From contig NZ_CP009755.1 in assembly GCF_000772085.1 (NCBI RefSeq), forward strand, positions 2,046,001 through 2,110,000: a stretch of DNA of 64,000 nucleotides, in the 5' to 3' direction. Position 1 is the first letter of the stretch. Each line of letters starts with the position of its first letter. Under the pieces are notes generated by a model. The model worked only from the letters and a program-made list of their open reading frames with translations, was not told the DNA's origin and ran no database searches. This document shows, piece after piece, positions 54,135 through 63,166 of the stretch. Source of the DNA: Curtobacterium sp. MR_MD2014 (GTDB lineage Bacteria; Actinomycetota; Actinomycetes; Actinomycetales; Microbacteriaceae). Made by a program: the position numbers and the translations under genes.

Positions 54135-54551
54135 TCAGGCCTCGGTCGTCTCTGCGGCGTCGTCGGCCGACTCGGCCGGAGCGGCGGCGGGGGCCGTCTT
54201 CTCCGACTTCGGCTTCAGGACGGCCTTCTTGGCGGTGTCCGCGACGAAGGCCTGCTTCGGCTCGGCGACCTTGACGGTGGACTCGGTGTTGCCCTCGCCC
54301 TTGAACTTGCCCCAGTCGCCGGTGAGCTTGAGGAGCGCCGCGACCTGCTCGGTCGGCTGCGCGCCGACGCCGAGCCAGTAGAGCGCACGCTCGGACTCGA
54401 TCTTGATGACCGAGGGCTCCTCGGTCGGGTGGTACTGACCGATCTCCTCGATCACACGACCGTCGCGCTTGGTGCGCGAGTCGGCGACGACGATGCGGTA
54501 GTAGGGCGCACGGATCTTGCCGAGACGCTTGAGACGGATCTTGACAGCCAC
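54135..54551 (-). CDS. rpsP: 30S ribosomal protein S16
   Basis: The 138-residue S16 has [41 protein letters not shown] and [34 protein letters not shown]-terminal extension of about 50 Lys/Ala/Glu residues is longer than in E. coli and usual in actinobacteria. GTG 54551 follows AGGAG. It leads the rpsP-KH-rimM-trmD operon. The 183 bases upstream carry no gene. Confidence 0.98.
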   Translation of the reverse strand: MAVKIRLKRLGKIRAPYYRIVVADSRTKRDGRVIEEIGQYHPTEEPSVIKIESERALYWLGVGAQPTEQVAALLKLTGDWGKFKGEGNTESTVKVAEPKQAFVADTAKKAVLKPKSEKTAPAAAPAESADDAAETTEA

Positions 54552-54734
54552 AATTACTCCTGTTGCGTGTTGTTGTGGTTGAACCGGAACCGCGGGCGTG
54601 GGGGCACGCGCGGTGGAAGCTCGAAGGAAGTCGCGACCTGCTGGATAGAGGGTCGAGCAGACGCGATTCGACCGTTCATTCTTGCAGGTTTCCGCCGGAG
54701 AAGCGAGCCGGGACGCGCCGTGGCCGCCGTGTCG

Positions 54735-56885
54735 TCACGGTGCGAGGGCGCGAACGGCCGCGATCGCCTCGCTCGTGGCACGGACCGCGTCGACGCTCCT
54801 GGCGTCCCGGGCACCGCCGACGACGGCGTACGGCACCCCCGCTGCGGCCAGGCCCGGTGCGAGCCCTCCCCCTGCGACGGCGACCCCCGACGCCTCCTCG
54901 GCCTCGTCGCCCTCGACCGCGGGTGCACGTTCCTGCCCGGCGCACACGACGACGTGGTCGGCCGGTACCGCGGTCTCCCGACCGTCCTCGTCCCGGATCC
55001 ACAGCGTCCCGGGCTCGATGCGCAGGTACTCCTGCACCCCGCCGACCATCCGCACCCCGGCGTCGCGCAGTCGTCCGACCGCCACCCAGCGCGAGGTGAT
55101 GCCGATCCCCTGGCCGAACTTCCCGGACCGACGGAGCACCGTGACGTCGGCGCCGGGGCGGAGCGTCCGTGCCACCGCGGGAAGCCGTTGCGGTACGTCG
55201 CCGACCAGGTCGTCGGCGACGGTGACGTCCCACCGCGCCGCGAACTCTGCCGCGCGCACCGCCTCGTCGGGCGACTCGACCAGGAAGGCCGCCGTGTCGA
55301 CCCCGATGCCGCCGCCGCCGACCACCGCGACGGTGCCGGGCGGGACCCCGTCGCGCAGGGCGTCCTCGTAGGACACCACGTGGGGCAGCTCGGCGCCCGG
55401 GACGTCCAGCACGCGGGGCACGACCCCTGCCGCGAGCACCACGGCGTCGCTGTCGAGCAGGTCGGCGACGGTGGCGGCACGGCCGGTGTGCACGGTCGCC
55501 CCGCGGTCGCCGAGCTCGGCGCGCGCCGCCCGGACGGTCGCGGCGTAGTCCTCCTTGCCGGGGATCGCCGCGGCCAGGGCGAACTGCCCGCCGAGGGCGT
55601 CGGTCGCCTCCCACAGCGTCACGGCGTGCCCGCGCCGCGCGGCATCCACCGCGGCGGCCAGCCCGGCCGGGCCACCGCCGACCACGTCGACGCGCTTCGG
55701 CTCGACGGTCGGCCGGAGCGGCATGGTCAGCTCGCGGCCGGCGCGGGGGTTCACGAGGCAGGACACGGGCCGTCCGACGATGGAGTGGTCGAGGCACGCC
55801 TGGTTGCAGCCGATGCAGGTGTTCACCAGGTCGAAGCGGCCGTCGAGCGATCGGCGGACGATCTCCGGGTCCGCGAGGAACGGACGGGCGAGCGCGACGG
55901 CGTCGACCTGCCCGCCGCGGAGCACCGCCTCGCCGTCACGCAGGTCGGTCATCCGGTTCGAGGCGATGACCCGGACCCCGGGGTGCCCCGACGCCCGGAC
56001 CACCCCCGCGACCCGCTCGGCGTACGCCAGCCACGCCCCGTGCGGCACCGCGGCCTGCACGGTCGGCGTGCGCGACTCGTGCCAGCCGATGCCGACCGAG
56101 ATCCCGTCGAGTCCCAGCGGCAGCAGGTCGTGCACGAGCGCGTCGACCTCGGCGTCCGTCGTCGACCCGGGCATGAGGTCGGCGCCGGACAGCCGGATCG
56201 TGACGGCCAGGTCGGGCACGGTGGTGCGGACGGCCCGGACGACCTCGATCGCGAAGCGGCGGCGTCGCTCGGCGTCCCCACCCCAGTCGTCGTCGCGGAG
56301 GTTCGTCAGCGGCGACTGGAACTGGTTGATCAGGTAGCCCTCGGACGCCATGATCTCGACGCCGTCGAAGCCGATCGCCGCGGCAGACCGGGCGGCGGCG
56401 GCGAAGTCGTCGATCGTCCGGCGGACCTCGGCGTCGGTGAGCGCGATCGGCTGGACCCCGCGCGCCGCCGCCCACGGCAGCGCCGACGGAGCCACCACGC
56501 GCTGGGGTCGGCCGTACCGGTCGACCAGGCCGTTCGCGAGGGCGTACCGGCCGGCGTGGAAGAGCTGGGCGAGCACGGCTCCGCCCTCGTCGTGCACGGC
56601 CGCGACGGCGACCCGGAACCGGTCGTCCGCGCCCCCGCTGCCGAACACCGCGAAGTCCGGACCACCACGGGCCTCGTCGCTGATCGCGATCCCGCCGGTG
56701 ACGATGCAGCCGACGCCGCCCGCCGCGCGCTCGCGGTAGAACGCGGCCATCGCGGCACCGCCGTCGTCGAGGACCTCGAGCCCGGTGTGCATCGACCCCA
56801 TCACCACCCGGTTCCGCAGGTGGAGCGGTCCGAGGTTCCAGGACGAGGAGAGGACTGCGAGGTCGGGCACGGCAACGCTGCTCAT
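54735..56885 (-). CDS. NADH:flavin oxidoreductase / 2,4-dienoyl-CoA reductase-like flavoenzyme
   Basis: The 716-residue protein has an Old Yellow Enzyme barrel (about 1-330, with GSMHTGLE, VAVVH, GFDGVEIMASEGYLINQFQSPLTNLRDDDWGG and ASNRMTDL). The four cysteines of a 4Fe-4S centre follow (CIGCNQACLDHSIVGRPVSC, about 340-365). FAD and NAD(P) Rossmann domains come next (VVGGGPAGLAAAVDAARRGH; VAVVGGGGIGVDTAAFLVES). It could reduce enoyl compounds, as E. coli FadH does, or act on nitro, amine or aromatic ring substrates. ATG 56885 lies seven bases after CAGAGT. It is divergent from the ligase gene. Confidence 0.88.
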   Translation of the reverse strand: MSSVAVPDLAVLSSSWNLGPLHLRNRVVMGSMHTGLEVLDDGGAAMAAFYRERAAGGVGCIVTGGIAISDEARGGPDFAVFGSGGADDRFRVAVAAVHDEGGAVLAQLFHAGRYALANGLVDRYGRPQRVVAPSALPWAAARGVQPIALTDAEVRRTIDDFAAAARSAAAIGFDGVEIMASEGYLINQFQSPLTNLRDDDWGGDAERRRRFAIEVVRAVRTTVPDLAVTIRLSGADLMPGSTTDAEVDALVHDLLPLGLDGISVGIGWHESRTPTVQAAVPHGAWLAYAERVAGVVRASGHPGVRVIASNRMTDLRDGEAVLRGGQVDAVALARPFLADPEIVRRSLDGRFDLVNTCIGCNQACLDHSIVGRPVSCLVNPRAGRELTMPLRPTVEPKRVDVVGGGPAGLAAAVDAARRGHAVTLWEATDALGGQFALAAAIPGKEDYAATVRAARAELGDRGATVHTGRAATVADLLDSDAVVLAAGVVPRVLDVPGAELPHVVSYEDALRDGVPPGTVAVVGGGGIGVDTAAFLVESPDEAVRAAEFAARWDVTVADDLVGDVPQRLPAVARTLRPGADVTVLRRSGKFGQGIGITSRWVAVGRLRDAGVRMVGGVQEYLRIEPGTLWIRDEDGRETAVPADHVVVCAGQERAPAVEGDEAEEASGVAVAGGGLAPGLAAAGVPYAVVGGARDARSVDAVRATSEAIAAVRALAP

Positions 56886-56964
56886 GGCGACCACTCTGCC
56901 GGACGACGTGCACGGGACCGAACTCCTTGTGCCGACCCTCCAAGCCGACGGGCAGGATGGCCCC
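56886..56964. promoter_or_regulatory. Divergent promoters of the flavoenzyme and ligase genes
   Basis: The 79-base gap has CAGAGT (56893-56898, minus strand), seven bases before the flavoenzyme ATG, and CAGGAT (56953-56958, plus), six bases before the ligase ATG. Both use a CAnnnT type of -10, and neither has a Shine-Dalgarno. Confidence 0.45.
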
Positions 56965-58095
56965 ATGGACATCCGCTTCACCGAGTCCCGCCCGTCGACC
57001 CTCGGCGTCGAGTGGGAGCTCCCGCTGGTCGACCGCGGCACCGGCGACCTCGCGCCCCGTGCCCCCGCCGTGCTCTCCGCCGTGCAGGAGCGCCTCGTCG
57101 ATCCCGACAGGGTGACCGAAGAACTCCTCACGAACACCGTCGAGGTGGTCACGGGGGTGCACGACACCGTCGGTGGGGCGACGAGCGAGCTCGCGGGCGT
57201 CATCGGCGAGGTGATCGACGCCGCCGAACCGCTCGACGCGCAGGTGATGTGCTCCGGCACCCACCCGTTCGCGCAGTGGGACCAGCAGGAGATCACGGCG
57301 GACAGCGAGCACTACACCACGCTGATCGACCGCACGCGCTGGTGGGGTCGGCAGATGCTCATCTGGGGCGTGCACGTGCACGTGGGGATCGACGACCGCG
57401 ACAAGGCGGTCCCGATCATGAACGCGATGCTCGCGTACGTCCCGCACCTGCAGGCGTTCACCGCGTCGAGCCCGTTCTGGGGCGGGACCGACACCGGGTA
57501 CGCCTCGAACCGTGCCCTCATGTTCCAGCAGCTCCCCACCGGCGGCCTGCCGCCGGGCATCGACGACTGGACCGGCTTCGAGACCGTCGTCGACGACCTG
57601 ACGAAGACCGGTGTGATCGACGGGTTCAAGGACCTGCGCTGGGACATCCGCCCGTCGCCGGGGTGGGGGACGCTCGAGAACCGCGTGTCCGACGGCATCT
57701 CGACCCTCCACGAGGTCGGCGCCGTGACCGCGTTCGTCCAGTGCCTCGTCACCGCGCTCTCGGACCGCCTCGACCGCGGCGAGACGCTGCCGTCGATGCA
57801 GCCGTGGTTCATCCGCGAGAACAAGTGGCGCGCAGCCCGCTACGGCATGGAGGCCGAGATCATCACCGACGCCGCCGGTCACGAGCGCCTGGTCACCGAC
57901 GAGGTCCACGACCTGGTCCAGCGGCTCGACCCGATCGCCGACCGTCTGGGCTGCCAGCAGGAGCTGCACCACCTGGACACGATGATCGCCGACGGCGCGT
58001 CGTACCAGCGGCAGCTGCGGGTGGCGCAGGAGAACGGCGGGGACCTCCGCGCGGTGGTCCGCCACCTGGTGACGGAGCTGCGGGAGTCGCTCTAG
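56965..58095 (+). CDS. Carboxylate-amine ligase of the GCS2/YbdK family
   Basis: The 376-residue enzyme belongs to the glutamate-cysteine-ligase-2 family: TLGVEWELPLVDRGTGDLAP at the start, WGVHVHVGIDDRDKAVPIMN (metal-binding residues), LRWDIRPSPGWGTLENRVSDGISTL and RENKWRAARYGMEAEI. Some relatives have weak glutamate-cysteine ligase activity; the true substrate is often unknown. In actinobacteria related ligases feed mycothiol-type or ergothioneine pathways, but no such genes are nearby. It ends 13 bases before a palindromic terminator shared with ffh. Confidence 0.88.
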   Translation: MDIRFTESRPSTLGVEWELPLVDRGTGDLAPRAPAVLSAVQERLVDPDRVTEELLTNTVEVVTGVHDTVGGATSELAGVIGEVIDAAEPLDAQVMCSGTHPFAQWDQQEITADSEHYTTLIDRTRWWGRQMLIWGVHVHVGIDDRDKAVPIMNAMLAYVPHLQAFTASSPFWGGTDTGYASNRALMFQQLPTGGLPPGIDDWTGFETVVDDLTKTGVIDGFKDLRWDIRPSPGWGTLENRVSDGISTLHEVGAVTAFVQCLVTALSDRLDRGETLPSMQPWFIRENKWRAARYGMEAEIITDAAGHERLVTDEVHDLVQRLDPIADRLGCQQELHHLDTMIADGASYQRQLRVAQENGGDLRAVVRHLVTELRESL

Positions 58096-58108
58096 ACGAC
58101 ACCACGGA

Positions 58109-58154
58109 ACGGACGGGAGGCCCGGTACCAGCTGGTACCGGGCCTCCCGTCCGT
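58109..58154. terminator. 46-bp perfect palindrome, copy 3, between ligase and ffh
   Basis: This has the same TACCAGCTGGTA centre and GGGAGGCCCGG arm as the copy at 9174, but only 23 bases per arm. It sits 14 bases from each of two convergent stop codons, so it can end both transcripts. Confidence 0.8.
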
Positions 58155-58167
58155 CATGGGGTCGCGT

Positions 58168-59724
58168 CTAGCGGCCGAGGAACTTCTGCAGGCTGGCCAG
58201 CTCTTCCTCGGTGGGCGCCTTGCCGCCCTTCGGACCGCCGAGTCCGAGACCGGACCCGGTGGGTGCCTGCTGCTGCGGCTGCGCCGCCGCACCCGACGCG
58301 AGCGCCGCGCGCTTGGCGGGGTTGCCGACCTTCTTCTTCTTGGCGCCGCCCTGCTGCTGCTTCTTCTTGCCGCCGTGCATGCCCGGGATCGGCCCCATGC
58401 CCGGCATCTGCGGCACGCCACCACGGGCGACGGTGCGCATCATCTTCGCTGCCTGCTCGAAGCGGTTGACGAGCGCGTTGACCTCGGTCACCGTGGTGCC
58501 GGAACCCTTCGCGATGCGGAGTCGACGCGAGCCGTTGAGGAGCTTCGGGAGCTCGCGCTCCTGCTTCGTCATCGACTGGATGATCGCCTCGGTCCGGACG
58601 ATCTCGCTCTCGTCGAAGTTGTCGAGCGCCTCGCGCATGCCCTTCGCGCCCGGGAGCATGCCGAGCATGCCCTTGATCGAGCCGGCCTTGCGGAGCTGCT
58701 GCATCTGCGCGAGGAAGTCGTTCAGCGTGAACGAGTCGGTCGCGATCTTCTCGGCGACCTTGCGCGCCTCGTCCTCGTCGAACGCGGACTGCGCCTGCTC
58801 GATGAGCGACAGGATGTCGCCGAGGTCGAGGATGCGGCTCGCCATGCGGTCCGGGTGGAACGGCTCGAAGTCGTCGAGCCCCTCGCCCGTGGACGCGAAC
58901 ATGATCGGGCGGCCCGTGACGCTGGCGACCGACAGGGCCGCACCACCGCGGGCGTCGCCGTCGAGCTTGGACAGGACGACACCGGTGAAGTCGACGCCCT
59001 CCTGGAAGGCGCGAGCGGTCGCGACGGCGTCCTGACCGATCATCGCGTCGATGACGAACAGGACCTCGTCCGGGTCGACGGCCTTGCGGATGTTCGCCGC
59101 CTGCTTCATGAGCTCGGCGTCGACACCGAGTCGACCGGCGGTGTCCACGATGACGGTGTCGTACTGCTGGTCGACCGCGGCCTTGATCGCGTTCTTCGCG
59201 ACCTTGACCGGGTCGCCGACGCCGTTGCCGGGCTCGGGAGCGAACACGTGCACGCCGGCCTGCTCGCCCACGACCTGGAGCTGCTGCACGGCGTTGGGAC
59301 GCTGGAGGTCCGCCGCGACGAGCATCGGCGTGTGGCCGTCCTTCTTGAGCCACTTGCCGAGCTTGCCCGCGAGCGTCGTCTTGCCGGCGCCCTGGAGGCC
59401 CGCGAGCATGATCACGGTCGGCGGTCGCTTCGCGAACTCGAGTCGGCGCTGCTGGCCGCCGAGGATGCCGACGAGTTCCTCGTTGACGATCTGGACGACC
59501 TGCTGCGCGGGGTTGAGCGCCTTGTTGACCTCGTCCGAGAGCGCACGTTCCCGCACCGAGGCGGTGAAGGCCTTGACGACCTCGAGCGCGACGTCCGCGT
59601 CGAGCAGGGCCCGGCGGATCTCGCGGACGGTGCCGTCGACGTCGGACGGGGACAGACGACCCTTGCTCCGCAGGTTGCGGAAGGTCTCGGTCAGCCGATC
59701 GGAGAGTGAGCCGAATTGTGCCAT
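58168..59724 (-). CDS. ffh: Signal recognition particle protein Ffh
   Basis: The 518-residue SRP54 protein binds signal sequences with 4.5S RNA. The N domain (MAQFGSLSDRLTETFRNLRSKGRLS) comes first. The G domain follows: G1 LAGLQGAGKTTLAGKLGKWL, G3 VIVDTAGRLGVDAELM, G4 LSKLDGDARGGAALS. The Met-rich M domain contains RIAKGSGTTVTEVNALVNRFEQAAKMMR. The C-terminus (about 440-518) is a Gly/Gln/Lys-rich, disordered tail. ATG 59724 lies nine bases after TAGAAT (59734-59739, minus). ftsY, its receptor, is not in the window. Confidence 0.97.
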   Translation of the reverse strand: MAQFGSLSDRLTETFRNLRSKGRLSPSDVDGTVREIRRALLDADVALEVVKAFTASVRERALSDEVNKALNPAQQVVQIVNEELVGILGGQQRRLEFAKRPPTVIMLAGLQGAGKTTLAGKLGKWLKKDGHTPMLVAADLQRPNAVQQLQVVGEQAGVHVFAPEPGNGVGDPVKVAKNAIKAAVDQQYDTVIVDTAGRLGVDAELMKQAANIRKAVDPDEVLFVIDAMIGQDAVATARAFQEGVDFTGVVLSKLDGDARGGAALSVASVTGRPIMFASTGEGLDDFEPFHPDRMASRILDLGDILSLIEQAQSAFDEDEARKVAEKIATDSFTLNDFLAQMQQLRKAGSIKGMLGMLPGAKGMREALDNFDESEIVRTEAIIQSMTKQERELPKLLNGSRRLRIAKGSGTTVTEVNALVNRFEQAAKMMRTVARGGVPQMPGMGPIPGMHGGKKKQQQGGAKKKKVGNPAKRAALASGAAAQPQQQAPTGSGLGLGGPKGGKAPTEEELASLQKFLGR

Positions 59725-59819
59725 GGTCCGACGATTCTACAGGGCCACCTCCGACCGCCCCGGACCGCCCACCGCCCGGTTGTTGGACTGCGTCCAGGAA
59801 CCGGGGTAGCGTGCTCGAC
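59725..59819. promoter_or_regulatory. Divergent promoters of ffh and lipB
   Basis: ffh is served by TAGAAT (59734-59739, minus). lipB has the best full promoter I see here: -35 TTGGAC (59783-59788), an 18-base spacer, -10 TAGCGT (59807-59812), and the GTG seven bases later. Confidence 0.55.
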
Positions 59820-60503
59820 GTGCCCCAGCTCGAGATCATCCGCTGGCCCGGGCTCCTCGACTACGAGGAGGGCCTCGCCGTCCAGCGGTCGTTCCACGCC
59901 GACGTCGTCGCCGGCCGCTCCCCCGGCGTCGTCGTGCTCTGCGAGCACCCGAGCGTCTACACGGCCGGGCGCCGCACCGAACCCGCTGACCTGCCGACCG
60001 ACGGGTCCCCGGTCGTCGACGTCGACCGGGGCGGACGCATCACGTGGCACGGGCCGGGGCAGCTCGTGGCCTACCCGATCGTCCGGCTCGCCGACCCGCT
60101 CGACGTCGTCGCGTGGGTCCGCGACCTCGAACAGGTCGTCCTCGACGCGGCGGCCTCGGTCGGGGTCACCGCCGGACGGGTCGACGGGCGCAGCGGTGTC
60201 TGGGTGCCCCGACCGGGCGGCGGCCCGCACGACAAGGTGGGCGCGATCGGCCTGCACGTCGCTGAGCACGTCTCGAGCCACGGCATCGCGGTCAACTGCG
60301 ACAACGACCTCGCCCCCTACGGCGCGATCGTCCCGTGCGGCATCGCCGACGCGGGCGTCACCACCCTCAGCCGCGCGACCGGCCGCCACGTCACGGTCGA
60401 CGAGGTCGCCGCCCTCGTCGGGCCGCGGATCCAGCAGGCGGTCGACGGCATGCACGCCGGTCACCGCATCAGCAGCACCACGCGACAGGAGGTCGCCGCA
60501 TGA
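59820..60503 (+). CDS. lipB: Octanoyl-ACP:protein N-octanoyltransferase
   Basis: The 227-residue LipB moves octanoyl groups to lipoyl domains. Motifs: [16 protein letters not shown], the [21 protein letters not shown] block, [27 protein letters not shown] (catalytic Lys in KVGAIG), and [16 protein letters not shown] (catalytic Cys in PCGI). GTG 59820 is chosen over GTG 59811, which would overlap the -10 element. It overlaps lipA by four bases, so the two lipoate genes are coupled. Confidence 0.96.
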   Translation: MPQLEIIRWPGLLDYEEGLAVQRSFHADVVAGRSPGVVVLCEHPSVYTAGRRTEPADLPTDGSPVVDVDRGGRITWHGPGQLVAYPIVRLADPLDVVAWVRDLEQVVLDAAASVGVTAGRVDGRSGVWVPRPGGGPHDKVGAIGLHVAEHVSSHGIAVNCDNDLAPYGAIVPCGIADAGVTTLSRATGRHVTVDEVAALVGPRIQQAVDGMHAGHRISSTTRQEVAA

Positions 60504-61483
60504 CCCTCGCCCCCGACGGCCGCCGCATGCTCCGGGTCGAGGCCCGCAACGCCGCGACACCCATCGAGACGAAGCCCGCCTGGATCAAGACCCGCGCGAC
60601 GCAGGGCCCGGAGTTCCGGGACCTCTCCGCACTGGTCCGGGACAAGCAGCTGCACACCGTCTGCCAGGAGGCCGGCTGCCCGAACATCTTCGAGTGCTGG
60701 GAGGACCGGGAGGCCACCTTCCTGATCGGCGGCTCGCAGTGCACCCGGCGCTGCGACTTCTGCCAGATCGACACCGGTAAGCCGAGCCCGCTCGACCGGG
60801 GCGAACCCCGGCGTGTGGCGGACTCGGTCGTGTCGATGGGCCTCAAGTACGCGACCGTGACCGGGGTCGCCCGGGACGACCTCGACGACGGCGGCGCCTG
60901 GCTCTACGCGGAGACCATCCGACAGGTCCACGAGCACTCCCCCGGCACCGGCGTCGAGATCCTCGTACCGGACTTCAACGGCCGCCCCGACCAGCTCGGG
61001 CAGGTGTTCGACGCCCGCCCGGAGGTCTTCGCGCACAACGTCGAGACCGTGTCGCGCATCTTCAAGCGCATCCGGCCCGCGTTCCGCTTCGAGCGCTCGC
61101 TCGACGTCCTCACGCAGGGCCGCGACGCGGGCCTGGTGACGAAGTCGAACCTCATCCTCGGCATGGGCGAGGAACGGCACGAGGTCGTCGACGCACTCGA
61201 GCAGCTGCACGAGGCGGGTACCGACATCATCACGCTGACGCAGTACCTCCGTCCGTCGCCGCGGCACCTGCCCGTCGCGCGGTGGGTGACGCCGGAGGAG
61301 TTCGTCGACCTGCGCGAGATCGCCGAGGACATCGGCTTCGCGGGTGTGCTCGCCGGTCCGCTCGTGCGCTCGTCCTACCGGGCGGGCCGGCTGTGGGCGC
61401 GCGCCACCGTTGCGCGCGGGGGCACGGTGCCGCCGCACCTCGCCCACCTGCTCGAGGCGACCCCGGGTCGCCAGGCCGTGTAG
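60500..61483 (+). CDS. lipA: Lipoyl synthase
   Basis: The 327-residue radical-SAM enzyme inserts two sulfurs into the octanoyl chain. It has both iron-sulfur sites: [13 protein letters not shown] (auxiliary cluster) and CTRRCDFC (SAM cluster). The strand [22 protein letters not shown], the [19 protein letters not shown] segment and [25 protein letters not shown] also match. A 24-bp-stem palindrome ends the transcript. Confidence 0.97.
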   Translation: MTLAPDGRRMLRVEARNAATPIETKPAWIKTRATQGPEFRDLSALVRDKQLHTVCQEAGCPNIFECWEDREATFLIGGSQCTRRCDFCQIDTGKPSPLDRGEPRRVADSVVSMGLKYATVTGVARDDLDDGGAWLYAETIRQVHEHSPGTGVEILVPDFNGRPDQLGQVFDARPEVFAHNVETVSRIFKRIRPAFRFERSLDVLTQGRDAGLVTKSNLILGMGEERHEVVDALEQLHEAGTDIITLTQYLRPSPRHLPVARWVTPEEFVDLREIAEDIGFAGVLAGPLVRSSYRAGRLWARATVARGGTVPPHLAHLLEATPGRQAV

Positions 61484-61500
61484 CGCCGATCCGGCGACCG

Positions 61501-61554
61501 ACGGACGGACGGGAGGCCCGGTACGAACTGGTACCGGGCCTCCCGTCCGTCCGT
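61501..61554. terminator. 54-bp stem-loop, copy 4, after lipA
   Basis: The arm 61501-61524 (with GGGAGGCCCGGTAC) pairs perfectly with 61531-61554 over 24 bp. The six-base loop reads GAACTG instead of the CAGCTG centre, and the outer arm is one GGAC unit longer. It lies between convergent lipA and the small membrane protein. Confidence 0.8.
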
Positions 61555-61581
61555 GGTCACGTCCGACGTGACCGGCCGACG

Positions 61582-61740
61582 CTACGCGCGACCGCGGATG
61601 CTCCGGAGGAGCCAGCCGATGACCGCCAGCAGGATGAGCACGATGCCCACCCAGAGCAGGAACTTCAGCGCACCGACGAAGATGCCGCTGAAGAGCAGGA
61701 CGAGGCCGACGATGATCGCGATGATCAGCAGTGCGGGCAT
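61582..61740 (-). CDS. Small two-helix membrane protein
   Basis: A 52-residue hydrophobic protein with two membrane helices (ALLIIAIIVGLVLLFSGIFVG; LWVGIVLILLAVIGWLL) and the basic end RSIRGRA. ATG 61740 has GGAG eight bases upstream. Such short hydrophobic proteins, often annotated as DUF, are common in Microbacteriaceae. Function is unknown. Confidence 0.75.
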   Translation of the reverse strand: MPALLIIAIIVGLVLLFSGIFVGALKFLLWVGIVLILLAVIGWLLRSIRGRA

Positions 61741-61795
61741 GAGGGTCTCCAATCCCTGGAACGAGACCGAGCGGACGCCCGGGCCGAAGCGGACA

Positions 61796-63166
61796 CTACT
61801 CGCGAGCCGGCGACGCCGTTCCCCGAGCACGGAGCCCGGCAGCTGCCCCCGGTCGGGGATCCGGCCCCGGGCGGTCCGCGTCGCGGTCCACCGCACGGCT
61901 CCGCAGGAACACCACCGCCAGGATCGGCAGCAGGACGATCTGCCCCCAGATCCCGATGGTCTGCGCCTCGTCCGCCCAGGTCCGGGCGGAGACACCCACG
62001 GCCTTCAGCGCGAACGAGTGGAACCACCCGACGAAGAGCAGCAGGTTCGCGGTCACGTAGGCCACCACCCACCCGAGGCGGATCCGCACGACGGCGAAGA
62101 ACGGCGTCAACCAGAGCACGTACTGCAGCGAGTCGACCTTGTTCGTGACGAGGTACGCACACAGCAGCGCCGCGCTCGTCTCGATCCAGGGCATGCGGCC
62201 GCGCCGGAGCCCGATGACCAGACCGACGGCGAGCACGGCCAGCACGGCCACGGCGGTCGCCGCCGTCGAGAGCAGGTTGAGTCGGAGCTGGACCTCCGGG
62301 CTGCTCTGCGCGGACCACGGCTGCAGCGCCCAGTACCAGACCGACAGGGTGCTCGGGTCGATGTCCCGGGTGCCCTGGAAGCGGATCACGGAGAACCACG
62401 ACGTGGCGTTGACGAGCACGAACGGCAGGTTCGCGGCGAGGACCACGCCGAGCGCGCCGGCCACCGCCCCGGCGGCACGACGGACCCGGTCCGGCCAGGA
62501 CGGCCCGGCGTCCACGAGGAGTGCGAGGACGAACGGTGCCACGAACGCGAGCGGGTACAGCTTGAACGCTCCGCCGAGTCCGAACAGCGCGCCCACCACG
62601 ACGGCACGCCACACCGGCGCACGTCCGGCCGGCCACCGCACCGCGGCGAAGACGCCCGCGGTCGTGCACACCACGGTGAGCAGGTCCCAGTTGTAGAGCG
62701 CGTAGAGGAACAGCGGCGGTGTCGCGGCGAAGATCCACGCGCGCCGGCCGGCCATCCGGGCGAGGAGGACGGTCACGACCACCACCACCGGCACGAACGT
62801 GAGCGCCGTCACCACGAGGAACCCGCGGCTGGACCCGACCGGCAGGGCGCTGAGCCAGGCCCACAGGCCGGTGAGGGTCGGGTACTCGAGCGTGCCGGGC
62901 GGCAGGCCGCGGGTGGTCAGCGGCCCGACGTAGGGGAACACGTGCGATGCGAGGTCGCGGATGCCCCAGAGGCTCAGGGTGTCGCCGAGGCAGGCGTGTC
63001 GTGTCACGTACGCCAGGTCGAGACCCTCGCCCGCGCACTGCAGCTTCTGGAACAGGCTCCCGACGGTCAGGCCGACGGCGACCACGCACATCACGACGAG
63101 CTCGACGGCGGCGACCCCGCCGGCCGGACGGACGCTGCTGCTGCCGGCGATCGCGCGCGTGTTCAC
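61796..63166 (-). CDS. Polytopic glycosyltransferase-like membrane protein (GT87/DUF2029 type)
   Basis: A 456-residue protein with about ten membrane helices. The first outside loop carries YVTRHACLGDTLSLWGIRD, then YPTLTGLWAWLSALPVG. A FGLGGAFKLYPLAFVAPF block and ATSWFSVIRFQG follow. Polyprenyl-phosphate-dependent mannosyltransferases of the GT-C fold (GT87) have this look: many helices and an Asp-containing first loop. GTG 63166 overlaps the stop of the next gene upstream (GTGA). It is a close paralogue of that gene, so a tandem duplication is likely. An arabinogalactan-, mannan- or teichoic-type wall role is inferred. Confidence 0.75.
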   Translation of the reverse strand: MNTRAIAGSSSVRPAGGVAAVELVVMCVVAVGLTVGSLFQKLQCAGEGLDLAYVTRHACLGDTLSLWGIRDLASHVFPYVGPLTTRGLPPGTLEYPTLTGLWAWLSALPVGSSRGFLVVTALTFVPVVVVVTVLLARMAGRRAWIFAATPPLFLYALYNWDLLTVVCTTAGVFAAVRWPAGRAPVWRAVVVGALFGLGGAFKLYPLAFVAPFVLALLVDAGPSWPDRVRRAAGAVAGALGVVLAANLPFVLVNATSWFSVIRFQGTRDIDPSTLSVWYWALQPWSAQSSPEVQLRLNLLSTAATAVAVLAVLAVGLVIGLRRGRMPWIETSAALLCAYLVTNKVDSLQYVLWLTPFFAVVRIRLGWVVAYVTANLLLFVGWFHSFALKAVGVSARTWADEAQTIGIWGQIVLLPILAVVFLRSRAVDRDADRPGPDPRPGAAAGLRARGTASPARE

